64,000 nt of DNA from Streptomyces flaveolus (GCF_014648815.1 NZ_BMRV01000001.1:62001-126000), one strand, 5' to 3'. Shown: positions 37,845 through 47,068, numbered from the stretch's first letter. The notes: a model not told the origin generated them from the sequence alone. Made by a program: numbers and translations.

Positions 37845-38594
37845 ATGAGTCTGTTCCGCGACGACGGCATCGTGCTGCGCACCCAGAAGCTGGGTGAGGC
37901 GGACCGGATCATCACCTTGCTCACGCGCGGTCACGGCCGCGTACGCGCCGTGGCGCGCGGGGTGCGCCGCACGAAGTCGAAGTTCGGGGCGCGGCTGGAG
38001 CCGTTCTCGCACGTGGACGTGCAGTTCTTCTCGAAGAGCAGCGAGCTGGTCGGGCGCGGGCTGCCGCTGTGCACGCAGAGCGAGACCATCGCGCCGTACG
38101 GCGGCGGGATCGTCACGGACTACGGCCGGTACACCGCCGGGACGGCCATGCTGGAGACCGCCGAGCGGTTCACGGACCACGAGGGCGAGCCGGCCGTGCA
38201 GCAGTACCTGCTGCTGGTCGGTGCGCTGCGGACCCTCGCCCGGGGCGAGCACGCGCCGAACCTCGTCCTCGACGCGTTCCTGCTGCGTTCCCTCGCCGTG
38301 AACGGGTACGCGCCGACCTTCGGCGACTGCGCGAAGTGCGGCATGCCGGGACCGAACCGGTTCTTCTCGGTCGGATCGGGCGGTTCCGTCTGCGCCGACT
38401 GCCGGGTGCCCGGCAGCGTCGTACCCTCGCCGCAGGCCCTGGGACTGCTCGGTGCGCTGCTCACGGGAGACTGGGGGACCGCGGACGCCTGCGAGGCGCG
38501 GTACGTCCGGGAGGGGAGCGGGCTGGTGTCCGCGTACCTGCACTGGCACCTGGAGCGCGGCCTGCGGTCCCTGCGGTACGTCGAGAAGTCCTAG
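37845..38594 (+). CDS. recO: DNA repair protein RecO
   Basis: A 249-aa protein: N-terminal OB fold (SLFRDDGIVLRTQKLGEADRI, LTRGHGRVRAVARGVR) and helical C-terminal domain with a zinc finger, CAKCGMPGPNRFF then GGSVCADCR. RecO anneals SSB-coated strands and, with RecR, loads RecA. All four zinc cysteines are present. It is 32 bp upstream of uppS, the usual actinobacterial pairing. Confidence 0.95.
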   Translation: MSLFRDDGIVLRTQKLGEADRIITLLTRGHGRVRAVARGVRRTKSKFGARLEPFSHVDVQFFSKSSELVGRGLPLCTQSETIAPYGGGIVTDYGRYTAGTAMLETAERFTDHEGEPAVQQYLLLVGALRTLARGEHAPNLVLDAFLLRSLAVNGYAPTFGDCAKCGMPGPNRFFSVGSGGSVCADCRVPGSVVPSPQALGLLGALLTGDWGTADACEARYVREGSGLVSAYLHWHLERGLRSLRYVEKS

Positions 38595-38626
38595 ACACAG
38601 GTAGAGCACGAGGAGACGAGAGACAC

Positions 38627-39478
38627 ATGGCCGTACGCGGTTTCCTGGGGCGTCAGCGCCGGGAGTACAGGACGCCGGAGCCGCACCCGTCCGGCGCGCG
38701 GCCCCCGAAGCTCGGTGAGCTGGTGCCGGAGCATGTGGCGATCGTCATGGACGGCAACGGGCGCTGGGCCAAGGAGCGCGGCCTGCCGCGCACCGAGGGG
38801 CACAAGGTCGGTGCCGAGCAGGTGATGGACGTCCTCCAGGGGGCGATCGAGATGGGTGTCGGGAACATCTCCCTGTACGCCTTCTCCACCGAGAACTGGA
38901 AGCGCTCGCCGGAGGAGGTGCGCTTCCTGATGAACTTCAACCGCGACTTCATCCGCAAGTCCCGCGACACCCTCGACGAGCTCGGGGTGCGGGTGCGCTG
39001 GGCGGGGCGGATGCCCAAGCTGTGGAAGTCGGTGGCCAAGGAGCTCCAGGTCGCCCAGGAGCAGACGAAGGACAACGACCGGCTCACGCTGTACTTCTGC
39101 ATGAACTACGGCGGCCGTGCGGAGATCGCGGACGCGGCGCAGGCCCTCGCCGAGGACGTGCGGGCGGGGCGGCTCGACCCGTCCAAGGTCAACGAGAAGA
39201 CCCTCGCGAAGTACCTGTACTACCCGGACATGCCGGACGTGGACCTGTTCCTGCGGCCGAGCGGGGAGCAGCGGACGTCGAACTACCTGCTGTGGCAGAG
39301 CGCGTACGCGGAGATGGTGTTCCAGGACGTGCTGTGGCCGGACTTCGACCGGCGTGACCTGTGGCGGGCGTGCCTGGAGTTCGCCTCCCGGGACCGCCGC
39401 TTCGGCGGCGCCATCCCCAACGAGGAGCTGCTCGCCATGGAGGGCCGGACGGAAGGTTCCAGCCCGTCCGGCGTTTGA
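38627..39478 (+). CDS. uppS: Isoprenyl transferase (undecaprenyl diphosphate synthase type)
   Basis: A 283-aa cis-prenyltransferase. HVAIVMDGNGRWAKERGLPR contains the catalytic Asp, and YAFSTENWKR, FLRPSGEQRTSNYLLWQSAY are the other conserved blocks. It makes the polyprenyl phosphate carrier for wall synthesis from FPP and IPP. AGGAGACGAG precedes ATG 38627. Its last codons (about GSSPSGV and the stop) lie inside a dispersed Streptomyces intergenic repeat, so the natural C-terminus has probably been replaced by repeat sequence. Confidence 0.95.
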   Translation: MAVRGFLGRQRREYRTPEPHPSGARPPKLGELVPEHVAIVMDGNGRWAKERGLPRTEGHKVGAEQVMDVLQGAIEMGVGNISLYAFSTENWKRSPEEVRFLMNFNRDFIRKSRDTLDELGVRVRWAGRMPKLWKSVAKELQVAQEQTKDNDRLTLYFCMNYGGRAEIADAAQALAEDVRAGRLDPSKVNEKTLAKYLYYPDMPDVDLFLRPSGEQRTSNYLLWQSAYAEMVFQDVLWPDFDRRDLWRACLEFASRDRRFGGAIPNEELLAMEGRTEGSSPSGV

Positions 39479-39512
39479 GGACGAGGCCGTTCAGGCCGAT
39501 GAAGGGGCCCGG
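39454..39512 (+). repeat. Dispersed Streptomyces intergenic repeat at the uppS 3' end
   Basis: The stretch containing AGCCCGTCCGGCGTTTGAGG, then GACGAGGCCGTTCAGGCCGA and a G-run, matches, from memory, a short element found after many Streptomyces genes. It overlaps the last uppS codons (stop 39476-39478) and runs into the terminator hairpin. Confidence 0.65.
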
Positions 39513-39529
39513 GGCTGAGCCCCGGGCCC
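39505..39529. terminator. Bidirectional terminator uppS/zur
   Basis: GGGCCCGGGGC/GCCCCGGGCCC, 11-bp perfect stem with a TGA loop, midway between the convergent uppS and zur genes. A second inverted repeat (CGGCGGCT/AGCCGCCG) follows at the zur stop. Confidence 0.85.
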
Positions 39530-39537
39530 TCGGCGGC

Positions 39538-39957
39538 TCAGCCGCCGGAGGCGCTCGCGCAGTCCGCGCAGGTGCCGAAGATCTCCACGGTGTGCGCCAC
39601 GTTGACGTATCCGTGCTCGGCGGCGATGGCCTCCGCCCACTTCTCCACCGCGGGGCCCTCGACCTCGACGGCCTTGCCGCAGATCCGGCACACCAGGTGG
39701 TGGTGATGGTCGTCGCTGGAGCAGCGGCGGTAGACGGACTCCCCTTCCGCGGTGCGCAGGACGTCGACCTCACCGGCGTCGGCGAGGGACTGCAACGTGC
39801 GGTAGACCGTGGTGAGCCCCACCGAGTCGCCCTTGTGTTTGAGCATGTCGTGGAGCTCCTGCGCGCTGCGGAACTCCTCGACCTCCTGGAGGGCCGCCGC
39901 CACGGCGGCCCGCTGCCGGGTGGCGCGGCCCTTCACGGGCGGTCCAGCGGTCGTCAC
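39538..39957 (-). CDS. zur: Fur-family zinc regulator Zur
   Basis: A 139-aa Fur protein: winged HTH (1-85, TTVYRTLQSLADAGEVDVLR) and dimerisation domain with HHHHLVCRICG and the C-terminal CADC, giving the structural zinc site CxxC...CxxC and the His-rich sensory site. Together with the adjacent zinc ABC operon this identifies it as Zur. GTG start behind GAGGAGG. It is the first gene after the permease gene on the same strand, 59 bp downstream, so it may be partly co-transcribed with the zinc operon. Confidence 0.93.
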   Translation of the reverse strand: MTTAGPPVKGRATRQRAAVAAALQEVEEFRSAQELHDMLKHKGDSVGLTTVYRTLQSLADAGEVDVLRTAEGESVYRRCSSDDHHHHLVCRICGKAVEVEGPAVEKWAEAIAAEHGYVNVAHTVEIFGTCADCASASGG

Positions 39958-40016
39958 GGGGTGCCTCCTCACGTCTGCACTGCCGGGGCCATTGTGCCAG
40001 CCCCGGCTGTCAGCGG

Positions 40017-40919
40017 TCAGACGCCGACTTCGTCGCCGGACCCGCGGGAGGCCGGAATCCGGCACTCCGCGGGATCCCCGGCGGAGCGGGCGAGGGCGGC
40101 GGCCCGCGCGCGTCGCCGGGCCAGCGGGGTGGCCAGCGCGGTCAGCAGGATGAACGCGCCGATGGTGAGCAGCACGATCGTCGCGCCGGGCGGCACGTCC
40201 TGGTAGTAGGACGTCACCGTGCCGCCGATCGTCACGGTCACGCCGATCGCCACGGCGATCGCGAACGTCGCGGCGAAGCTGCGGCTGAGCTGCTGGGCGG
40301 CGGCCACCGGGACCACCATCAGCGCGGACACCAGCAGCAGGCCGACGACGCGCATCGCGACCGTGACCGTGACCGCGGCCGTGACGGCGGTCAGCAGGTT
40401 CAGCGCGCGCACCGGCAGCCCGGTGACCCGGGCGAACTCCTCGTCCTGGCTGACCGCGAACAGTTGGCGGCGCAGCCCCAGGGTGACCAGCACCACGAAG
40501 GCGGCCAGGACGCAGATCGCGGTCACGTCGGACTCGGAGACCGTCGACAGGGAGCCGAAGAGGTACGAGGTGAGGTTGGCGTTGGAGCCGGTCGGCGCGA
40601 GGTTGATGAACATCACGCCGCCGGCCATGCCGCCGTAGAAGAGCATGGCGAGGGCGATGTCGCCGCGGGTGCGGCCGTACCAGCGGATCAGCTCCATGAG
40701 GACGGCGCCGAGGACGGAGACCAGGGTCGCCATCCACACCGGGGACCAGGAGAGCAGGAAGCCGAGGCCGACGCCGGTCATGGCCACGTGGCCGATGCCG
40801 TCGCCCATGAGGGCCTGGCGGCGCTGGACGAGGTAGATGCCGACGGCGGGGGCGGTGATGCCGACCAGGACGGCCGCCAGCAGCGCCCGCTGCATGAAGG
40901 CGTAGTTCAGGAGTTCCAT
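40017..40919 (-). CDS. znuB: Zinc ABC transporter permease
   Basis: A 300-aa ABC-3 family permease with about eight membrane helices. YAFMQRALLAAVLVGITAPAVG, LVQRRQALMGDGIGHVAMTG and the VGLLLVSALMVVPVAAAQ stretch are the standard family blocks. It forms the membrane channel for the ATPase and lipoprotein encoded upstream. The start codon shares one base with the stop of the ATPase gene. The last 35 residues are a polar cytoplasmic tail. Confidence 0.92.
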   Translation of the reverse strand: MELLNYAFMQRALLAAVLVGITAPAVGIYLVQRRQALMGDGIGHVAMTGVGLGFLLSWSPVWMATLVSVLGAVLMELIRWYGRTRGDIALAMLFYGGMAGGVMFINLAPTGSNANLTSYLFGSLSTVSESDVTAICVLAAFVVLVTLGLRRQLFAVSQDEEFARVTGLPVRALNLLTAVTAAVTVTVAMRVVGLLLVSALMVVPVAAAQQLSRSFAATFAIAVAIGVTVTIGGTVTSYYQDVPPGATIVLLTIGAFILLTALATPLARRRARAAALARSAGDPAECRIPASRGSGDEVGV

Positions 40920-41686
40920 CAGCTCAGCAGTCCCGTGCGGATCGGTTCGGCGCCCGCGGGTGCGTGCGGGTGTACGTGGTCGTGGCCGGGCAGGGCGTGC
41001 TGGCCGACGGCCTTCGGGGGCGGGCCGTCGTGCAGCACGCAGCCGTCGCGCAGGACGACGGCCCGGTCGATCAGGGGCTCCAGGGGGCCCAGCTCGTGCA
41101 GGACGAGGAGGACGGTGGTGCCGGCCGCGACCTGCTCGCGCAGCGTGGCGGCCAGGACTTCCTGGCTGGCCAGGTCGACGCCCGCCATCGGCTCGTCCAT
41201 GATCAGCAGCTCGGGATCGGAGGCGAGCGCGCGGGCGATCAGCACGCGCTGGTGCTGGCCGCCGGAGAGGGCGTTCACGGAGTCCTTGGCCCGGTCCGCC
41301 ATGCCGACCAGGTCGAGGGCCCGGCGCACCGCCTCGTGGTCGGCCTTGCGCAGGACGCCGAAGCGGGCGCGGGAGAGCCTGCCGGAGGAGACGACCTCGG
41401 TCACCGTGGCGGGCACGCCGCCCGCGGCCGTGGTGCGCTGCGGGACGTAGCCCACGCGCGCCCAGTCGCGGAACCGGTGCCGCGGGGTGCCGAACAGCTC
41501 GATCTCCCCGGCGACGGTCGGCACCTGGCCGATGATCGTGCGCACGGCCGTGGACTTGCCTGAGCCGTTGGCGCCGAGCAGGGCCACGACCTCGCCGCGG
41601 CGCACGGTGAGGTCGATGCCGCGCAGGACGGGGCGCGAGCCGAGGTCGGCGCGGACGCCGCGCAGTGCGATGACGGACTCGGTCAT
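40919..41686 (-). CDS. znuC: Zinc ABC transporter ATP-binding protein
   Basis: A 255-aa ABC ATPase: Walker A GANGSGKST, Q-loop YVPQR, signature LSGGQHQRV, Walker B LLIMDEP, and H-loop LHELG. The C-terminal HALPGHDHVHPHAP is histidine-rich and may bind zinc. Lies 29 bp downstream of the lipoprotein gene and overlaps the permease gene by one base, forming one operon. Confidence 0.93.
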   Translation of the reverse strand: MTESVIALRGVRADLGSRPVLRGIDLTVRRGEVVALLGANGSGKSTAVRTIIGQVPTVAGEIELFGTPRHRFRDWARVGYVPQRTTAAGGVPATVTEVVSSGRLSRARFGVLRKADHEAVRRALDLVGMADRAKDSVNALSGGQHQRVLIARALASDPELLIMDEPMAGVDLASQEVLAATLREQVAAGTTVLLVLHELGPLEPLIDRAVVLRDGCVLHDGPPPKAVGQHALPGHDHVHPHAPAGAEPIRTGLLS

Positions 41687-41715
41687 GCCACCCTCCGGCT
41701 GGTCGGTCTGGTCGG

Positions 41716-42708
41716 TCACTTGGCGCCCAGGGCCGTCTGCAGGGCCTTGAGGTTGGCTTCCATGACCTGGAAGTAGTCGTCGCCCCGGGACCGGTCGGTG
41801 ATGCCCTCGATCGGGTCGAGGACGTCCGTCTTGAGGTTCGCGTCCTTGGCGACCGTCTTCGCGGTCTTGTCGCTGACGAGCGTCTCGTAGAAGACGGTGG
41901 AGACGCCGTCGGCGGCGGCCATCTTCTCGAGGTCCTTGATCCGGGCGGCGCTGGGCTCGGACTCGGGGTCGAGGCCGCTGATGGCCTCCTCGGTGAGGCC
42001 GTAGCGCTCGGCGAGGTAGCCGAAGGCGGCGTGCGTGGTGATGAAGACCTTGGTCTTCGTGTCCTTCAGCCCGGTCTCGAACTCCGTGTTCAGGTCGCCG
42101 AGCTTCTTGACCAGGGCCGCGGTGTTCTTCTTGTAGTCGGCGGCGTGGTCGGGGTCGGCCTTCTCGAAGGCCTTGCCGACGCCCTCGGCGACCTCGGCGT
42201 ACTTGACCGGGTCGAGCCAGATGTGGGGGTCCTTGCCGCCGGCTTCCTCGCCGTGGTCGTGGTCGTGGCCGTGCTCGTCCTCCTCGGCCGCGTGGTCGTG
42301 CTCGGCCGCGTGGCCGCCGACCTCGTTGCCGTGCTCCTCCAGGGAGGTCAGGGAGGCCGCGTCGATCTTCGTCTCGATCCCGGACTGGGTGACGGCCTCG
42401 TCGACGGCGGGCTGGAGACCCTTGAGGTAGAGCGCCGCGTCCGACTCCTCCAGCTGCGCCCGCTGCTTGGTGCTGACCTCGAGGTCGTGCGGCTCCTGGC
42501 CGGGCCCGGTGAGGCTGGTGACGTTGACGTGGTCTCCGCCGATCTGCTCGGCGAGGAAGGCCATCGGGTAGAACGACGCGACGACGTCGAACTTGTCCGT
42601 GTTGCCCGCCGCCGCGGTGTCGCTGGAGCAGGCCGAGAGGGTCCCGAGACCGAGTGCGGTGGCCGCGGTGACCGCTATGCCGGATATGCGGCGTCGTCGT
42701 ACGTTCAT
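41716..42708 (-). CDS. znuA: Zinc-binding lipoprotein of ABC transporter
   Basis: A 330-aa cluster A-1 solute-binding protein. Lipoprotein signal with lipobox LSAC near residue 27. Metal ligands are expected in PHDLEVS and in the C-terminal half; the loop around residues 120-150 is rich in His/Asp/Glu (EHDHAAEEDEHGHDHDHGEE), the zinc-trap loop of ZnuA proteins. ATG 42708 is chosen as the start of the signal peptide; ATG 42717 is in frame. Two Zur-box-like sites lie at and just upstream of the start. Confidence 0.93.
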   Translation of the reverse strand: MNVRRRRISGIAVTAATALGLGTLSACSSDTAAAGNTDKFDVVASFYPMAFLAEQIGGDHVNVTSLTGPGQEPHDLEVSTKQRAQLEESDAALYLKGLQPAVDEAVTQSGIETKIDAASLTSLEEHGNEVGGHAAEHDHAAEEDEHGHDHDHGEEAGGKDPHIWLDPVKYAEVAEGVGKAFEKADPDHAADYKKNTAALVKKLGDLNTEFETGLKDTKTKVFITTHAAFGYLAERYGLTEEAISGLDPESEPSAARIKDLEKMAAADGVSTVFYETLVSDKTAKTVAKDANLKTDVLDPIEGITDRSRGDDYFQVMEANLKALQTALGAK

Positions 42709-42722
42709 GACACTCATTTTCA
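42708..42722. promoter_or_regulatory. Zur box 1 (overlaps znuA start)
   Basis: Read on the minus strand: TGAAAATGAGTGTCA, 13 of 15 bases of the 7-1-7 palindrome TGAAAATGATTTTCA that I recall for S. coelicolor Zur. It covers the first base of the chosen znuA start codon and all of an alternative start. Confidence 0.7.
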
Positions 42723-42729
42723 ACGAATC

Positions 42730-42744
42730 TGGAAACCGTTGTCA
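42730..42744. promoter_or_regulatory. Zur box 2
   Basis: TGACAACGGTTTCCA on the minus strand, about 11 of 15 matches to the same palindrome, centred 22 bp (two helical turns) from box 1. Two phased boxes suggest cooperative repression of znuACB. Confidence 0.6.
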
Positions 42745-42857
42745 ACAAGCCCCCGAACGGCCCCCGATTTGGCCGGGGGGCGTCCCGCGCCGGTAACCTG
42801 AGGCATTCTCTGGAAGCATCTCGCTTCGTCGCCCGTCGTCGTAATGAAGAGAGCACC

Positions 42858-44240
42858 GTGGCCGCCGACAAGATCGACACCATCGTCAGCCTGAGCAAGC
42901 GCCGTGGCTTCGTATTCCCCTGCAGTGAGATCTACGGCGGTCAGCGCGCCGCCTGGGACTACGGTCCGCTGGGTGTCGAGCTCAAGGAGAACCTCAAGCG
43001 CCAGTGGTGGCGCTACATGGTCACCTCGCGCGAGGACGTCGTCGGTATCGACTCGTCCGTGATCCTGGCCCCCGAGGTCTGGGTCGCCTCCGGTCACGTC
43101 GCCACCTTCACGGACCCACTGACCGAGTGCACCTCCTGCCACAAGCGGTTCCGCGCGGACCACCTGGAGGAGGCGTACGAGGAGAAGAAGGGGCACGCCC
43201 CCGAGAACGGCCTCGCCGACCTCAACTGCCCCAACTGCGGCAACAAGGGCACCTTCACCGAGCCCAAGCAGTTCTCCGGCCTGCTCTCCACCCACCTCGG
43301 CCCGACCCAGGACAGCGGCTCCGTCGCCTACCTGCGGCCCGAGACCGCCCAGGGCATCTTCACCAACTTCGGCCAGGTGCAGACCACTTCGCGCCGCAAG
43401 CCGCCGTTCGGCATCGCCCAGATGGGCAAGTCCTTCCGCAACGAGATCACGCCCGGCAACTTCATCTTCCGCACCCGCGAGTTCGAGCAGATGGAGATGG
43501 AGTTCTTCGTCAAGCCGGGCGAGGACGAGAAGTGGCAGGAGTACTGGATGGAGCAGCGCTGGAACTGGTACACCGGCCTGGGCCTGCGCGAAGAGAACAT
43601 GCGCTGGTACGAGCACCCGAAGGAGAAGCTCTCCCACTACTCCAAGCGCACCGCCGACATCGAGTACCGGTTCTCCTTCGGCGGGAGCGAGTGGGGCGAG
43701 CTGGAGGGTGTCGCCAACCGCACCGACTACGACCTCGGCGCGCACTCCAAGGCCTCCGGCCAGGACCTCTCCTACTTCGACCAGGAGGCCGGCGAGCGCT
43801 GGACGCCGTACGTCATCGAGCCGGCGGCCGGTGTCGGCCGGGCGATGCTCGCCTTCCTGCTCGACGCGTACGTCGAGGACGAGGCGCCGAACGCCAAGGG
43901 CAAGCTGGAGAAGCGCACCGTGCTGCGCCTCGACCCGCGCCTGGCGCCGGTGAAGGTCGCGGTCCTGCCGCTGTCCCGCAACCCGGAGCTGTCGCCGAAG
44001 GCGAAGGGGCTCGCGCAGGCGCTGCGGCAGAACTGGAACATCGAGTTCGACGACGCCGGTGCGATCGGGCGCCGGTACCGTCGCCAGGACGAGATCGGTA
44101 CGCCGTTCTGCGTCACCGTCGACTTCGACACGCTCGAGGACAACGCGGTGACCGTGCGGGAGCGGGACACCATGAAGCAGGAACGCGTGTCGCTGGACCA
44201 GATCGAGGGGTACCTCGCGGCCCGGCTCGTCGGCTGCTGA
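42858..44240 (+). CDS. glyS: Glycyl-tRNA synthetase (dimeric type)
   Basis: A 460-aa class II synthetase of the alpha2 (eukaryote/actinobacterial) type. Motif 2 is visible as [32 protein letters not shown] residues about 190-215, motif 3 near [10 protein letters not shown], and the C-terminal anticodon domain begins near [11 protein letters not shown]. It carries a zinc-ribbon-like insertion [12 protein letters not shown] ... [13 protein letters not shown] start behind GAAGAGAG. Divergent from the zinc operon; a zinc-using enzyme beside Zur-controlled genes may be chance. Confidence 0.94.
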   Translation: MAADKIDTIVSLSKRRGFVFPCSEIYGGQRAAWDYGPLGVELKENLKRQWWRYMVTSREDVVGIDSSVILAPEVWVASGHVATFTDPLTECTSCHKRFRADHLEEAYEEKKGHAPENGLADLNCPNCGNKGTFTEPKQFSGLLSTHLGPTQDSGSVAYLRPETAQGIFTNFGQVQTTSRRKPPFGIAQMGKSFRNEITPGNFIFRTREFEQMEMEFFVKPGEDEKWQEYWMEQRWNWYTGLGLREENMRWYEHPKEKLSHYSKRTADIEYRFSFGGSEWGELEGVANRTDYDLGAHSKASGQDLSYFDQEAGERWTPYVIEPAAGVGRAMLAFLLDAYVEDEAPNAKGKLEKRTVLRLDPRLAPVKVAVLPLSRNPELSPKAKGLAQALRQNWNIEFDDAGAIGRRYRRQDEIGTPFCVTVDFDTLEDNAVTVRERDTMKQERVSLDQIEGYLAARLVGC

Positions 44241-44261
44241 CCGTTCGTCTCGGTTGAGGTA

Positions 44262-44336
44262 CCAGGGGGCTCCGGCCCCCTGGACCCCCGGACCTGTGCC
44301 CACCCTCCACCCGACTCGGTCGGCTGGAGGGTGGGC
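44262..44336. terminator. Double terminator after glyS
   Basis: CCAGGGGGC-TCCG-GCCCCCTGG (44262-44283) is followed by GCCCACCCTCCA/TGGAGGGTGGGC (44298-44336), a 12-bp perfect stem ending in TCTTCTGTTT. They serve glyS and, in reverse, the convergent serine hydrolase. Confidence 0.85.
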
Positions 44337-44359
44337 TCTTCTGTTTGCGCGGCCGGGCG

Positions 44360-45514
44360 TCAGACGTCGGCCGTGCACCGCCAGAACGCCCGCATCAGCG
44401 GCGTCGGGTCCGGGTTCGTCATGGCCACCTGGGTGAGCAGGACCGCCGTCGTCCCGGTGGCGGGGACCAGGTGGGCCGAGGTGCCGCTGCCACCGACCCA
44501 GCCGTAGCGGCCGGGCACGTTCCACGGCTCCGTCCGGTCCACGTCGACCTGACCGCCGTAGCCCCAGCCCTGGCCCAGCAGGAAGAGACGGCCCGCCTCG
44601 CGCTGTCCGGGCGTCAGGTGGTCGGTGGTCATGCGGCGGACCGAAGCGGCGGAGAGGACCTGCCGGCCGTCCACCGCGCCCTGCGCGAGCAGCATGCGCG
44701 CGAAGGCCAGCCAGTCGTCCACCGTCGAGACCAGCCCGCCCGCCCCGGACGGGAAGGCCGGGACACGGCTCCACTGGCCGTCGGGCACGTCCATCGGTTC
44801 CAGCGCCCCGGACGGATCGGGCCGGTAGAGGGTGGTGAAGCGGTCCCGCTTCCCGGACGGCACCTCGAAGGCCGTGTCCACCATGCCGACCGGCTCCAGC
44901 AGGCGCTCCGCCAGGACGTCCGGCAGCGGCCGGCCGGTGACCCGGGCGATCAGCACGCCCTGCAGGTCGGAGCAGGTGTTGTACAGCCAGGCCGCCCCCG
45001 GCTGGTGCAGCAGCGGCACGCGGGCCAGGCCCGCCAGCCACTCGTCCGGCGCCGGTGCCCGCTGCGGTTCGAGTCCGCCTTGGTGGGCCGCGAACAGCGC
45101 CTGCACGCCGGGCAGCGAGAAGTCCGCCGGGAAGCCCCATCCCGCCCGGGAGCTGAGCAGGTCCTCGACAGTGATCGCACGCTCCGCCGGGACCACGTCG
45201 TCCAGGGCGGCGGACGGGGTGCGCAGCACCCTCGGCTTCGACAGCTCCGGCAGCCACGCGTCCACCGGGTCGGCCAGCCCCAGCAGCCCGTCGTCGACCA
45301 GTGCCAGCACGGCCGCGGCCGTGATCGGCTTCGTCAGCGACGCGATCCGGAAGAGGCTCTCCCGCGCCATGGGGGCCGTGCCGTCGGCGTCCACCTGGCC
45401 GACGGTCACCACCTCCACGTCGTCACCGCGGGCCACCAGGGCCACGGCACCCGGCACCGTGCCGTCGTCCACGTGCCGTTGCAGGGTGCTGCGCAGTGCG
45501 CTCACGTCGTTCAT
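44360..45514 (-). CDS. Serine hydrolase, beta-lactamase class C fold
   Basis: A 384-aa penicillin-binding-protein-fold hydrolase. The SxxK nucleophile motif is SLTKP near residue 58, the tyrosine motif is YNT near 165, and a late GSGTSAHL replaces the KTG-type box. No signal peptide, so it is probably a cytosolic esterase or peptidase rather than a beta-lactamase. It lies 74 bp downstream of the MFS gene on the same strand. Confidence 0.85.
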   Translation of the reverse strand: MNDVSALRSTLQRHVDDGTVPGAVALVARGDDVEVVTVGQVDADGTAPMARESLFRIASLTKPITAAAVLALVDDGLLGLADPVDAWLPELSKPRVLRTPSAALDDVVPAERAITVEDLLSSRAGWGFPADFSLPGVQALFAAHQGGLEPQRAPAPDEWLAGLARVPLLHQPGAAWLYNTCSDLQGVLIARVTGRPLPDVLAERLLEPVGMVDTAFEVPSGKRDRFTTLYRPDPSGALEPMDVPDGQWSRVPAFPSGAGGLVSTVDDWLAFARMLLAQGAVDGRQVLSAASVRRMTTDHLTPGQREAGRLFLLGQGWGYGGQVDVDRTEPWNVPGRYGWVGGSGTSAHLVPATGTTAVLLTQVAMTNPDPTPLMRAFWRCTADV

Positions 45515-45588
45515 GGGCGGGCCTCCGGTTCGTCGTGGTCGGGGTGACGACTCCGGTCGCGTCCGCAACTCATCGGCGGCCGGCCGCC

Positions 45589-47025
45589 TCAGCCGATCGT
45601 CCGCGGCAGGCGCAGGCTCAGCAACCCCGTCAGCGCCACCGCCGCCAACTGCACCAGCAGCGTCGTCACCAGGGCGTCCCGCATGCCCAGGCCCGGCACC
45701 AGGGACAGGAACAGCGTGCCCAGCGCGGCCACCCCGAGCGCCAGGGACGACTGCTGCGTGGTCATCATGACGCCGCTGCCGACACCCGCACGGGCGGGCG
45801 GCACCTCCGACAGGACGACCCGGAAGACCACCGGGAGCTGGAGCGCCTGCCCGGCCCCGGCGACCGCCGCGCCCGGCATGAGCTCGACCAGGCCGAGGTC
45901 CGGCCAGGAACGCCAGGCGGCCAGCGCCATCAGGGCCAGGCCCACGCCCTGGAGCACGGCGCCCGCCGGCACCACCCGGGTGCCGTACCGGGCGACCAGC
46001 CGGGGACCGGCGAGGGAGACGAAGAAGAACACCACCGCCAGCGGCGCCAGCGCCGTCCCCGCCGCCACCGGGCCGAGGCCCGCGCCCTGCTGGAGCGCGA
46101 CCGCGATGACGAACATGAAACCGCTGAAGCCGACCGAGAACGGCACGATCAGCAGCAGCCCGCGCCGCAGCGAGGTCAGCGCGAACAGGCTCGGCGGCAC
46201 CAGCGGCGTGCGGCCCGCCCGGTCCGCCCGGCGCTCCACCGCGTAGAACGCCGCCGCCGTGAACGGGAACGCCGCCAGCGACAGCCACGTCCACAGCGGC
46301 CAGCCCGCCGTCCGGCCCTCGGTGAGCGGGACCAGCAGGGTGAGGAGCGAGGCGGCCAGCAGCACCGTGCCGGGACCGTCCACCGGCTCCGGGCGCGCCG
46401 AACGGGTCTCCGGGACCGCGCGCGCGGCCAGCAGCAGGCCCACCAGCACGACCGGGACGTTCACCAGGAAGACGGAACGCCAGCCGGTGCCCGCGCCAAA
46501 CAAAAAGGACAAAGGCGTGGCGGCCACCAGCACACCGCCCAGGATCTGGCCGGCCACCATCGACAGGCCGGCCGTGGCCCCGTACAGGCCCATGGCCCGG
46601 GCCCGCCGGGTACCGGAGGTGGTCGCCTGGATGGTGGCCAGCACCTGCGGCAGCATCGCGGCGGCCGAGGCGCCCTGCGCCACCCGCGCCGCCACCAGCG
46701 TCCAGGCGTCCGGCGCCAGACCGCACGCCAGCGAGGTCAGGCCGAAGGCGGCCATGCCGCCCAGGAACATCCGTCGCCGGCCGAACAGGTCGCCGAGCCG
46801 GCCGCCGAGGACGAGCAGGACGGCGTACGCCACCCCGTACCCGGCGACGACGAGTTCGAGGACCGACTCGCCCGCGGACAGGTCGGTGCCGATGGTGGGC
46901 AGGGCGACGTTGACGATGAAGAAGTCGACGAGGGGGAGTGCCGCGGCCAGCAGCACCGTGAACAGTCCGGCCCCGCTGAGCGCGGGTGGCGCCGCGTCCG
47001 CCGGCCGGACGGGACGTGAAGTCAT
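45589..47025 (-). CDS. DHA2-type MFS drug exporter
   Basis: A 478-aa MFS protein with about fourteen helices; VDFFIVNVALPTIGTDL and RLGDLFGRRRMFLGGM are the drug-exporter signatures. It is divergent from an MmyB-type HTH gene across 113 bp holding several CCTG/CAGG repeats, repeating the arrangement at 11.4-13.8 kb. A short low-GC patch at 46497-46518 (codons TTT TTG TTT on the minus strand) stands out against its 70%+ GC surroundings. GTG 47037 is an alternative start. Confidence 0.88.
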   Translation of the reverse strand: MTSRPVRPADAAPPALSGAGLFTVLLAAALPLVDFFIVNVALPTIGTDLSAGESVLELVVAGYGVAYAVLLVLGGRLGDLFGRRRMFLGGMAAFGLTSLACGLAPDAWTLVAARVAQGASAAAMLPQVLATIQATTSGTRRARAMGLYGATAGLSMVAGQILGGVLVAATPLSFLFGAGTGWRSVFLVNVPVVLVGLLLAARAVPETRSARPEPVDGPGTVLLAASLLTLLVPLTEGRTAGWPLWTWLSLAAFPFTAAAFYAVERRADRAGRTPLVPPSLFALTSLRRGLLLIVPFSVGFSGFMFVIAVALQQGAGLGPVAAGTALAPLAVVFFFVSLAGPRLVARYGTRVVPAGAVLQGVGLALMALAAWRSWPDLGLVELMPGAAVAGAGQALQLPVVFRVVLSEVPPARAGVGSGVMMTTQQSSLALGVAALGTLFLSLVPGLGMRDALVTTLLVQLAAVALTGLLSLRLPRTIG

Positions 47026-47068
47026 GGTTTCGGTCACGGAATCGAGACTGCGGCGCCCGCCAGACCGG

